Part shown: one piece after another, positions 1 to 6,035 of the stretch | How the letters are laid out: every line of letters begins with the position of its first letter | How positions within the stretch are numbered: position 1 is the stretch's first letter | Origin: Oscillospiraceae bacterium | Lineage (GTDB): Bacteria > Bacillota > Clostridia > Oscillospirales > Ruminococcaceae | DNA length: 9,021 bases | NCBI GenBank assembly: GCA_029240015.1 | Contig: JARBTU010000053.1 | Span: forward strand, 1 to 9,021 | Reading direction: 5' to 3' | Translations under genes and position numbers: made by a program | Notes under the pieces: model-generated | Told to the model about the DNA's origin: nothing | Databases searched by the model: none | Seen by the model: only the letters and a program-made list of their open reading frames with translations

Positions 1-78
1 AAAAAAGACATTAATTAAATGTAAAATGGATAAATAATTGGAGATTAACGGTAAAACCTAGTGATGAGAGGTGATATC

Positions 79-222
79 ATGTCCTATATTAATCCAAAAA
101 TCAAGGCTCAATTTGAAACTTTACCGATTGATTTAAAAAATGCCATTTTGGAACAGAACGTTCAGCTAAATACGATGAATGATCTGATAAAGTGCCTTGA
201 ATCTATTGCAACAGAAGGCTAA
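79..222 (+). CDS. Small uncharacterised protein, 47 aa
   Basis: I do not recognise this protein. The frame opens with ATG at 79 and closes with TAA at 220-222. A good Shine-Dalgarno stretch (GAGAGGTGA, 66-74) sits about 7 nt before the start, which is the main reason to believe it is translated. The product starts MSYINPK and ends IATEG. It has no signal peptide or membrane segment. After a proline at residue 20 or so, the spacing of Leu/Ile/Met residues (LKNAILEQNVQLNTMNDLI) suggests amphipathic helix, so a small soluble helical protein is likely. It is the only plus-strand gene seen and converges on tsf; the inverted repeat at 242-290 begins 19 nt past its stop. No promoter can be assigned because too little upstream DNA is present. 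It could be a free-standing small gene or the last gene of an operon lying to the left. Confidence 0.6.
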   Translation: MSYINPKIKAQFETLPIDLKNAILEQNVQLNTMNDLIKCLESIATEG

Positions 223-241
223 GTGTTGTAAATCCTCCTGT

Positions 242-290
242 TAAACAATAAGAATCCACCGACTTAAAGTCGGTGGATTCTTATTGTTTA
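242..290. terminator. Bidirectional intrinsic terminator between convergent genes
   Basis: Two perfectly complementary 23-nt arms (242-264 and 268-290) flank a 3-nt loop. The core near the loop is GC-rich (CCACCGACT / AGTCGGTGG), and the outer part is AT-rich, so either transcript gives a stable hairpin followed by a mostly U run: CTTATTGTTTATTT on the plus strand and CTTATTGTTTAA on the minus strand. It lies 19 nt past the stop of the small plus-strand gene and 28 nt past the stop of tsf, exactly where a shared terminator is expected. The length and perfection of the repeat are somewhat greater than needed for a terminator. Confidence 0.85.
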
Positions 291-318
291 TTTAGAGTAA
301 TCAACAATCAATTGGCAA

Positions 319-1242
319 TTATTTAATCATGGAAGCAACTTCATCCGCAAAGTTGTCGGATTTCTTTTCAAGTCCTTCGCCTTTTTCAAAACGAACATAT
401 GAAAGAATTGTAATCTTGCCGCCCAATGTTTTTGCTGTTTCTTCTGTATATTTTGAAACAGAAGTATTTCCATCTTTAATAAAGGCTTGGTCAACTAAGC
501 AAACTTCTTTATAGAATTTGCCGATTCTTCCCTCAACCATTTTTTGAATAACCTGAGCCGGTTTGTTCTTGCTTTTTTCATCATTGGCAATTTGAGCCAT
601 AAGGATTTCTTTTTCCTTCTCAACTTCTTCAGCCGGAACAGCATCGCTGTTTAGATAAAGCGGGTTCATTGCAGCAACTTGCATTGCAACATCTTTCCCG
701 TAAGCTTTAAATTCTTCCTTATCAGCCAAATCAGTATCGAATTTAACCAATACGCCAATTCTTCCTCCGCCATGAACGTAAGCGGCTGTTACGCCTTCAA
801 TGCGCTCAAAACGACGAACTTTAATATTTTCTCCAATGGTAAGAATCTTGTCACGAAGCAAATCTTCAACTGTCATATCGGTTCCGCTTGCTTTGCTTGC
901 CATTAAAGCATCAATATCAGCCGGATTTTGTTCAACTACTGTAGCAGCAATGGTGTTCACGAACTCAATAAATGTTTCATTTTTCGCCACAAAGTCTGTT
1001 TCAGAGTTTACTTCAACAACGACACCAACATTTTTTGCTTCGTCTACTTTGGCAACAACCAATCCTTCGGCAGCAATTCTTCCCGCTTTTTTGGTAGCAG
1101 CGGCAAGACCTTTTTCACGAAGTATTTCTACAGCTTTGTCCATATCGCCATCCGCATCGGTCAAAGCATTTTTACAATCCATCATTCCACATGAGGTTCT
1201 CTCACGAAGAGCCTGTACGTCTTTTGCACTAAATGCAGCCAT
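319..1242 (-). CDS. tsf: Translation elongation factor Ts
   Basis: EF-Ts is the cytoplasmic guanine nucleotide exchange factor that releases GDP from EF-Tu during translation elongation. The 307-residue product has the expected layout: an N-terminal UBA-like domain (about residues 4-45, with RERTSCGMMDCKNAL), then the core that contacts EF-Tu with the conserved TDFVAKN motif at about 82-88, followed by the dimerisation subdomains (for example YGKDVAMQVAAMNP and the EGRIGKFYKEVCL segment). The length is normal for the family. The ATG at 1242 is preceded by AGGAGG (complement of 1251-1256) with 8 nt spacing, which fixes the start. It follows rpsB by 116 nt in the same direction, the usual bacterial order, and ends before the shared terminator at 242-290. 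A hairpin in the rpsB-tsf gap may set the ratio of the two products. Confidence 0.98.
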   Translation of the reverse strand: MAAFSAKDVQALRERTSCGMMDCKNALTDADGDMDKAVEILREKGLAAATKKAGRIAAEGLVVAKVDEAKNVGVVVEVNSETDFVAKNETFIEFVNTIAATVVEQNPADIDALMASKASGTDMTVEDLLRDKILTIGENIKVRRFERIEGVTAAYVHGGGRIGVLVKFDTDLADKEEFKAYGKDVAMQVAAMNPLYLNSDAVPAEEVEKEKEILMAQIANDEKSKNKPAQVIQKMVEGRIGKFYKEVCLVDQAFIKDGNTSVSKYTEETAKTLGGKITILSYVRFEKGEGLEKKSDNFADEVASMIK

Positions 1243-1303
1243 CTTAATATCCTCCTAAATTACAAGTTTTAATATATAAACTATCCAGTAAATTCTCTTT
1301 GCA

Positions 1304-1334
1304 AAAACCCCATACTATAGAAATATGGGGTTTT
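1304..1334 (-). terminator. Intercistronic hairpin between rpsB and tsf (partial terminator or attenuator)
   Basis: Arms AAAACCCCATA (1304-1314) and TATGGGGTTTT (1324-1334) are perfectly complementary over 11 bp, with a 9-nt loop. Read on the minus strand, the hairpin is followed directly by a short U run (the arm ends in UUUU and continues U, then GC). It lies 24 nt after the rpsB stop and about 60 nt before the tsf start. The U tract is short and I see no convincing promoter in front of tsf, so partial termination or an mRNA-stabilising 3' end for rpsB is more likely than full termination. A comparable leaky terminator between rpsB and tsf is known in E. coli. Confidence 0.6.
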
Positions 1335-1358
1335 AAACTGTTTAATCATTCACAAAAA

Positions 1359-2114
1359 TTATTCAGCAACCGCTTCTGCTACAGTTGTTTCTTCTGTATT
1401 TTTAGATTCAGAGGCAACCTCTTCAATCTGTTCACCTTGTCTTGCTTCCAAAACAGCGTTTGCCATAGCACCGGCAATTAGCTTAACCGCTCTGATTGCA
1501 TCGTCGTTTCCAGGAATCACATAGTCGATTTCGTCCGGATCACAGTTTGTATCAACAATTGCAACAATTGGAATCCCAAGGTTCTTCGCTTCTGCAACAG
1601 CAATCTTTTCTTTTCGTGGGTCAACAATAAACAATGCGCCCGGAAGACGGTTCATGTTCTTAATACCGCCTAAGAATTTCTCTAATTTTTCGATTTGAAG
1701 GTTAAGTTTGATAACTTCTTTTTTTGGTAGAAGATCGAAAGTCCCGTCTTCTTCCATCTTGCGAAGCTGTGCCAAACGATCGATTCTTCTACGAATCGTT
1801 TTAAAGTTTGTCATCATTCCGCCAAGCCAACGTGCATTTACATAATGCATGCCGCAACGCTCTGCTTCTTCTCTCACAGAATCGCCTGCTTGTTTTTTTG
1901 TTCCTACGAAAAGAACAGAATCACCGTTTGCCGCAACGTCACGAACAAACATGTATGCTTCTTCGAGTTTCTTTACTGTTTTTTGTAGGTCGATGATGTA
2001 GATACCGTTTCTTTCTGTGAAAATGTATCTCGCCATTTTTGGGTTCCATCTTCTTGTTTGGTGACCAAAATGAACACCTGCTTCAAGAAGTTGTTTCATT
2101 GATACTACGCCCAT
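1359..2114 (-). CDS. rpsB: 30S ribosomal protein S2 (uS2)
   Basis: S2 is a structural protein of the small ribosomal subunit, bound late on the solvent side together with S1 contacts. The 251-residue product carries the family hallmarks: MKQLLEAGVHFGHQ then RRWNPKM at about 6-27, FTERNGIYIIDLQKT at 32-46, RWLGGMMTNFKTI at 95-107, and the second signature PGALFIVDPRKEKIAVAEA at 158-176. The C-terminus ends in an acidic, probably disordered tail of about 25 residues. The open frame extends 14 codons further upstream, but the ATG at 2114 has an AGGAGG site at 8 nt and gives the normal S2 N-terminus (MGVVSMKQLLEAG), so I chose it. It is the first gene of an rpsB-tsf operon with its own promoter and a structured leader, which points to feedback control of translation or transcription. 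Confidence 0.98.
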   Translation of the reverse strand: MGVVSMKQLLEAGVHFGHQTRRWNPKMARYIFTERNGIYIIDLQKTVKKLEEAYMFVRDVAANGDSVLFVGTKKQAGDSVREEAERCGMHYVNARWLGGMMTNFKTIRRRIDRLAQLRKMEEDGTFDLLPKKEVIKLNLQIEKLEKFLGGIKNMNRLPGALFIVDPRKEKIAVAEAKNLGIPIVAIVDTNCDPDEIDYVIPGNDDAIRAVKLIAGAMANAVLEARQGEQIEEVASESKNTEETTVAEAVAE

Positions 2115-2238
2115 GGTAGTTACCTCCTGTTTTTGGTTTATATTTTTCCTCCGCATATGTTAACGTGTTAGGCGACCAAAACCCAGCCTGCGGCTTGTTT
2201 TAGCACCGTGCCAACACAACATACACGTGTGTACTGCC
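2115..2238 (-). promoter_or_regulatory. Structured 5' leader of the rpsB-tsf mRNA (candidate S2 autoregulatory RNA)
   Basis: From the predicted start near 2238 the mRNA has an untranslated leader of about 120 nt. A closing stem forms between GTGTTGGC (2210-2217) and GCC-T-AACAC (2165-2173, one bulged U), 8 bp in all. Inside it is a second hairpin: AAAAC (2197-2201) pairs with GTTTT (2178-2182), and AGCC (2192-2195) with GGCT (2185-2188), separated by a small A/GG internal loop and capped by GCA. The remaining purine-rich segments (CACGGTGCT and GGTC) lie in the large internal loop, a typical place for protein-recognised bases. A small hairpin around ACACGTGT (2222-2231) lies further 5'. Ribosomal protein operons are often controlled by such leaders; membership in a described rpsB leader class is inference. 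Confidence 0.6.
2122..2128 (-). promoter_or_regulatory. Ribosome binding site that fixes the rpsB start
   Basis: The minus strand reads ACAGGAGGTAACTACC directly before ATG at 2114. AGGAGG is a near-perfect anti-16S match, with about 7-8 nt spacing. The more upstream in-frame start at 2156 has no such site and would add 14 residues not found in S2 proteins. Confidence 0.85.
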
Positions 2239-2243
2239 ATAAT

Positions 2244-2272
2244 ATTTTAACACAATCCTTCTTGATATGCAA
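2244..2272 (-). promoter_or_regulatory. Sigma-A type promoter of rpsB-tsf
   Basis: On the minus strand, a -35 box TTGCAT (2267-2272) and a -10 box TAAAAT (2244-2249) are separated by exactly 17 nt. The -10 is preceded by TGT, giving an extended -10 element. Transcription should start near 2235-2238. The promoter begins only 16 nt past the stop of the upstream lipoprotein gene. Confidence 0.8.
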
Positions 2273-2287
2273 GCATTTTTTACAAAA

Positions 2288-3880
2288 TTAATCCTTTTTT
2301 CTCGCATAGGCAAAATGAATAATCTTATTAGATGGCTGATATTGCATTCCGTTGGTCGACAAGCTGGTCGTAAAATATTCTGTCTGAAAATACATCGGAA
2401 TAAAAACCGCATCATTTATGATAGTTTCTTCTGCTTGTTTATAAGATTGAGCAGTTTTTTCAAGACTTTCTTTTTGGGAAGCCTGAGATAAAATTCCGTC
2501 CAGCGTTGTTGACTTATATCCGAAATAATTGTTTCTTGAAGATGCAGAAAATTGGGATAAAACCGACTCAGGACTGTTAAAATCTGCCGAAATAGGAGCA
2601 ATCGCACAATCAAAGTCTTTTTGCTCAATTCTTTTTTGATATTCTTCCGGTTCAAGGCTTTCCACCGCTAAAAACACCCCAAGTTCCTTCTGCCATTTCT
2701 GGGAGATATAGGAGAACATGTCCACATGGGGAAGATCGTTCGGGATAATTATTTTGGTATCTGAAAGAGTATTAATTGACAACTTGGACTTCGCCTGATT
2801 AAAATATTCCTTTGCTTTCTTCACATTATATTCAGGCATGACGTTTTGCCCCGCATATTCTCGGTAAGAAGCATCAAGCATGGTAATGCTCGGCGGAACA
2901 ATAGACTGTGCTGGAACAAAATATTCCGGCACGACTTTTGTATAGGAGGAACGGTCAAAGCATGTTAGCAATGCCCTTCTTAAATCTTCATTTTTAAAAT
3001 ATTGATTCTTGATATTAAACAAAATACCCCACGTCGTATTCTGAAAACTGTCAATATTATATCCTTTGTCTTTGAGCTTATCATACTCACTATTGCTGAA
3101 AATCAATGCATCCGATTGTTTTTTGAGAAATCTGTCCTGTGATTTTTTCTTATCCGCCTCAATGATAAAGCTAACTCCCGAGGCTATGGCCGGTTTCGCT
3201 GACTTGTACTCTTTGTTCTTTCGAAGAGCCAAATAGTCATCATGCGCCCAGGATTTCAAATAGAAAGGACCGTTAGACAATACTTTATCCGCCTCAAGTC
3301 CATACTTTCCTTTTGTTTCGTTGAAAAATTTTTCGTTACATGGCATAGCCCCCGCTGTGGTCAAAAGCTGTGGGAGCATAGAATTTTTATACTCCAGCTC
3401 AATAATAAGCTTGTAATTCCCATCAGCTTTGACGCCAATATTTTTTACATAATCTCTCTGTTCATGAATTGCTTTAGAATTTTTAATGCAATAAAAATTA
3501 GCTGCAGTTTGGGACTCTGTTTGATAATAAAAAAGCCTCTTAAATCCAAAAACAAAATCATTGGCTGTGACCGACTCCCCGTTTTCCCATTTTGCATCCT
3601 GACGAAGATTGAATTCGTACCGAAGCCCGTCTTTAGACACCGTATAGTCTATTGCGACCCCTTCGGTCAGTTTTCCTTCTTCGTTGACTCTTAAAAGACC
3701 TTCCATCGTGTTTTCAATAACAAGCTGAGAGGCATAATCCAAAGCAAGCTGAGGGTCAAGGTTGGACGGGTCGGACGTAATATCATATTTAAAAAGCTTG
3801 TCGGCAGTTTTGTCTGAACAGCCTGACAAAGGCACTAACATCATTATAACAAGTATCAAACAAATAATTCTTTTCGGCAA
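2288..3880 (-). CDS. Oligopeptide-type ABC transporter substrate-binding lipoprotein (SBP family 5)
   Basis: This is an extracytoplasmic solute receptor of the OppA/DppA type, which captures peptides (or sometimes nickel or sugars) and hands them to an ABC permease. With the start at TTG 3880 it is 530 residues, normal for the family. The signal peptide is a textbook lipoprotein one: PKR, a hydrophobic core, then lipobox LSGC with Cys21 as the lipid anchor. The mature protein shows family-5 hallmarks: DPSNLDPQLALDY, then GLLRVNEEGKLTEGVA, and KDGLRYEFNLRQDAKWENGESVTANDFVFGFKR. I preferred TTG because GGAGGGAG lies 5-8 nt before it; the in-frame ATGs at 3907 and 3895 have no such site. It has its own promoter and no permease or ATPase gene nearby, so its transporter partner must be elsewhere. 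Specificity for peptides is inferred from family only. Confidence 0.9.
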   Translation of the reverse strand: MPKRIICLILVIMMLVPLSGCSDKTADKLFKYDITSDPSNLDPQLALDYASQLVIENTMEGLLRVNEEGKLTEGVAIDYTVSKDGLRYEFNLRQDAKWENGESVTANDFVFGFKRLFYYQTESQTAANFYCIKNSKAIHEQRDYVKNIGVKADGNYKLIIELEYKNSMLPQLLTTAGAMPCNEKFFNETKGKYGLEADKVLSNGPFYLKSWAHDDYLALRKNKEYKSAKPAIASGVSFIIEADKKKSQDRFLKKQSDALIFSNSEYDKLKDKGYNIDSFQNTTWGILFNIKNQYFKNEDLRRALLTCFDRSSYTKVVPEYFVPAQSIVPPSITMLDASYREYAGQNVMPEYNVKKAKEYFNQAKSKLSINTLSDTKIIIPNDLPHVDMFSYISQKWQKELGVFLAVESLEPEEYQKRIEQKDFDCAIAPISADFNSPESVLSQFSASSRNNYFGYKSTTLDGILSQASQKESLEKTAQSYKQAEETIINDAVFIPMYFQTEYFTTSLSTNGMQYQPSNKIIHFAYARKKD

Positions 3881-3885
3881 CTTGA

Positions 3886-3893
3886 CTCCCTCC
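3886..3893 (-). promoter_or_regulatory. Ribosome binding site supporting a TTG start of the lipoprotein gene
   Basis: GGAGGGAG on the minus strand lies 5-8 nt before TTG at 3878-3880. The in-frame ATG at 3895 overlaps this site and so cannot use it. The ATG at 3907 has only a weak purine stretch in front. Starting at TTG gives a compact n-region (MPKR) directly before the hydrophobic core. Confidence 0.7.
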
Positions 3894-3928
3894 ATAAAAA
3901 TATACATTTTACTACCTTTTTCGTTGTA

Positions 3929-3957
3929 ATTCTAACATTTTTAACTTTCTTTTACAA
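3929..3957 (-). promoter_or_regulatory. Sigma-A type promoter of the lipoprotein gene
   Basis: On the minus strand, TTGTAA (3952-3957) and TAGAAT (3929-3934) are 17 nt apart, and TGT precedes the -10 box (extended -10). The start of transcription should fall near 3922, giving a leader of about 40 nt. The promoter sits in the 123-nt gap after the PLP enzyme gene, which suggests that the lipoprotein gene can be expressed independently of the murD-side operon. Confidence 0.75.
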
Positions 3958-4003
3958 GTTAAACGCTAAAATGTTTCCATTTTTTCATATTTTGTTTGGA
4001 TTT

Positions 4004-5272
4004 TCAAATCTTCAGCAGACCTTTATCGAGCATGGACTGCGTCGCACACAAAATTCCGATCTTGCCTGTGTTATAAGTAATTCCGCCTTGAAGCCATACG
4101 GCGTACGGCTCACGTAACGGTGCATCTGCCGAAAGCTCAATGGAAGCTCCCATAGTGAAAGTCCCTGCCGCCATGATGACTTTGCTGTCATACCCGGGCA
4201 TGTCCCACGGCTCGGGAGCAACAAAAGAATCCACAGGAGAGCCTTTTTGGATTCCCTCACAAAATGCAACCAATTTTTGCGCGTCACCCAGCTTAATTGC
4301 GGCTATGATATCGGTCCGTGTTTCATCATATCTTGGAAAAACTTCAAAGCCCAGTTCATCAAAAAGAGAAAGCGCAAAAACGGAAGTTTTGAGTGCATTT
4401 GCCACCACGCTTGGCGCCATAAAGAGCCCCATAAACATCGGTTTGCTTTGATTCAGCGTACAGCCGACTTCTTTGCCCATTCCCACGCAAGTCAATCGAT
4501 AAGAACATAGGGTTATCAGATCTTTTCTGCCCGCAATATAACCGCCTGTTTCAGCAATTGCTCCGCCGGGGTTTTTGATAAGAGAACCGATGATCAAATC
4601 TGCTCCTACCTGTGTCGGTTCTGCTTTTTCCACAAATTCACCGTAACAGTTGTCTATCATAATGATTGCATTCGGTTCTACTGACCTAACAGCGTTAACA
4701 ATCTCTCCAATTTTTTTAATAGTTAAAGACGGCCGCAAAGAATATCCTCTGGAACGCTGTATGTAAGCCACTTTTGCACCTGTGACAGATTTTTTGACTT
4801 GTTCTATATCTACCTGTCCGCTTTGGTTCAAGTCCACTTGGTCATACAAAACACCAAAATCCTTTAGGGAGCCGTTCCCCTCTCCCCGTATACCGATAAC
4901 TTCTTCAAGCGTATCATACGGCTTTCCTGTCAGGGAAACAAGCTTGTCCCCGCTCCTTAGTACACCAAACAACGCAACAGAGAGTGCATGGGTTCCCGAA
5001 ACGAAATTGTGCCTTACAAGCGCATCTTCCGCCCTCATTACTTCCGCAAAAACCTTGTCCAACGTTTCTCTTCCAAAATCGTCATAGCCATATCCGGTGC
5101 TTCCCTTAAAATGCACTTCGCTAACCTTGCACTTTGAAAATGCCGCTAATACTTTTGCTTCGTTATATGCACAAACTTCTTCAATCCTCTCAAAAGAGCT
5201 TTTGCATTTTTCCTCCGCTTTTTGTGACAGTTGCATGAGATTTTGATCTATATTAAAAAAATGGTTCAACAT
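4004..5272 (-). CDS. Methionine gamma-lyase family PLP-dependent enzyme ('aluminium resistance protein' family)
   Basis: A cytoplasmic fold-type I PLP enzyme of the family often labelled methionine gamma-lyase or aluminium resistance protein (Pfam Met_gamma_lyase). The 422-residue product begins MLNHFFNIDQNLMQL, the usual N-terminus for the family. Visible active-site elements are SGTHA at 92-96 (cofactor phosphate site), IDNCYGEF at 206-213 (Asp207 for the pyridine nitrogen) and GSLIKNPGG at 229-237, where Lys233 is the expected Schiff-base lysine. The open frame reaches back to 5389, but the ATG there and the one at 5326 would put the N-terminus inside the upstream acetyltransferase gene; ATG 5272 leaves a 22-nt gap. 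Its binding site is weak (AAGGA about 13 nt away, GGA closer). The true substrate in this family is poorly established, so C-S lyase activity on methionine or cysteine-like substrates is an inference. Confidence 0.88.
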   Translation of the reverse strand: MLNHFFNIDQNLMQLSQKAEEKCKSSFERIEEVCAYNEAKVLAAFSKCKVSEVHFKGSTGYGYDDFGRETLDKVFAEVMRAEDALVRHNFVSGTHALSVALFGVLRSGDKLVSLTGKPYDTLEEVIGIRGEGNGSLKDFGVLYDQVDLNQSGQVDIEQVKKSVTGAKVAYIQRSRGYSLRPSLTIKKIGEIVNAVRSVEPNAIIMIDNCYGEFVEKAEPTQVGADLIIGSLIKNPGGAIAETGGYIAGRKDLITLCSYRLTCVGMGKEVGCTLNQSKPMFMGLFMAPSVVANALKTSVFALSLFDELGFEVFPRYDETRTDIIAAIKLGDAQKLVAFCEGIQKGSPVDSFVAPEPWDMPGYDSKVIMAAGTFTMGASIELSADAPLREPYAVWLQGGITYNTGKIGILCATQSMLDKGLLKI

Positions 5273-5294
5273 TATTTTCCGTTTTTCCTTTCCG

Positions 5295-6035
5295 TCAGCT
5301 TCTTTGAAGTTCGTACCAATAAACATATTTTTGGTACCCCAGTTTTTGATAAAAAGCATCGCTTTGGTCATTTCGGCTGTAAATAACACTGTTTTTAGAA
5401 GTTATCCTGTTTTCCATGCTTTGAACCAGCAACCTTCCCAATCCGTCGCTTCTCCTCTCAGGAATCACAGCGACTTGATTGAGAATTCCAAAGTCTCTGT
5501 CACTGGCATACAGCGTCGCAGTCCCAACATCCCGATAGCACAAAACCTCACTGATTCCATGCCTAACTCTGTAAGACATGTCACAATACCATTGCTCAAA
5601 GGACTGCTTGGTGTTTTTTATATCATCAAAGGATTTTTGAATAATATCATAGCTTGTTTTAAGATCACTAACAAGATCCAAATCTTCATTATTTACACAT
5701 TTATCTTTGGTCATAATGAATCCCGCTTTAAACTGGTATCCAACCCCGAAACAATCAGAAAAAGCCTTTTGGTTATGACTTACCGAACCAACATCCGACT
5801 GCATGGATATAAAATCAGCAAGTTCATCCAAGGTATCCGCATGATCTATATATAATATGATGTCCTGATAAAACTTAACAAACCCGGCATAAGGCTGTTC
5901 TTCTGTTTTCGCCACATAAAATTGACAAAAATCATATGTTGAGCCGTATGCCTTATACAGTGATTTGATTTTTGTTAGTTGCGGATGATTTTTGAATTCA
6001 GTTGCAAAACTAATATTCTCAACCAGAGAAATCAT
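5295..6035 (-). CDS. GNAT family N-acetyltransferase, two-part protein
   Basis: The C-terminal part (about 150-246) is a GNAT acyltransferase domain: motif A is NQVAVIPERRSDGLGRLLVQ at 186-205, with the acetyl-CoA pyrophosphate loop RRSDGLG at 194-200, followed by SRNDQSDAFYQKLGYQK, the typical motif B with the Tyr of the GY pair near the end. The N-terminal 115 residues (KAYGSTYDFCQFYVAK, then YIDHADTLDELADFI) look like a degenerate GNAT-like half, which would explain the length of 246 residues instead of about 150. The acceptor substrate cannot be told from the sequence. The start ATG overlaps the stop of the upstream M42 gene by 4 nt (ATGA at 6032-6035), a sign of translational coupling, as there is no strong binding site. 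It lies between a peptidase and a PLP enzyme in the same operon. Confidence 0.85.
   Translation of the reverse strand: MISLVENISFATEFKNHPQLTKIKSLYKAYGSTYDFCQFYVAKTEEQPYAGFVKFYQDIILYIDHADTLDELADFISMQSDVGSVSHNQKAFSDCFGVGYQFKAGFIMTKDKCVNNEDLDLVSDLKTSYDIIQKSFDDIKNTKQSFEQWYCDMSYRVRHGISEVLCYRDVGTATLYASDRDFGILNQVAVIPERRSDGLGRLLVQSMENRITSKNSVIYSRNDQSDAFYQKLGYQKYVYWYELQRS

Noticed and set aside
1..18. End of an upstream plus-strand gene (frame reading KKDIN then stop)
   Set aside because: Six codons at the edge give no evidence of coding; not called.
20..36. Promoter of the small plus-strand gene (TAAAAT at 22-27, TAAATA at 31-36)
   Set aside because: For the first, the -35 box would lie outside the window; for the second, the -35 position has a poor match. 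AT-rich DNA gives such boxes by chance.
800..1258. Long plus-strand frame of 152 codons opposite tsf
   Set aside because: Antisense to a highly conserved gene, no binding site, composition typical of a mirrored frame.
2200..2415. Minus-strand 71-codon frame across the rpsB promoter and leader
   Set aside because: Overlaps the end of the lipoprotein gene in another frame and runs through promoter and leader structure; no binding site.
3242..3694. Plus-strand frame of 150 codons opposite the lipoprotein gene
   Set aside because: Mirror of a well-supported coding frame, with no start signal and no recognisable motif.
3968..3983. Small hairpin AAAATG-GAAA-CATTTT after the PLP enzyme stop as a terminator
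   Set aside because: Only 6 pairs, five of them not GC, and followed by AGCG rather than a U-run; too weak to call.
5273..5389. N-terminal extension of the PLP enzyme (39 residues)
   Set aside because: Lies inside the upstream acetyltransferase gene and is absent from the usual N-terminus of the family; start placed at 5272.
5304..5855. Plus-strand frame of 183 codons opposite the acetyltransferase gene
   Set aside because: Overlaps a real GNAT gene and has no binding site or family motif.
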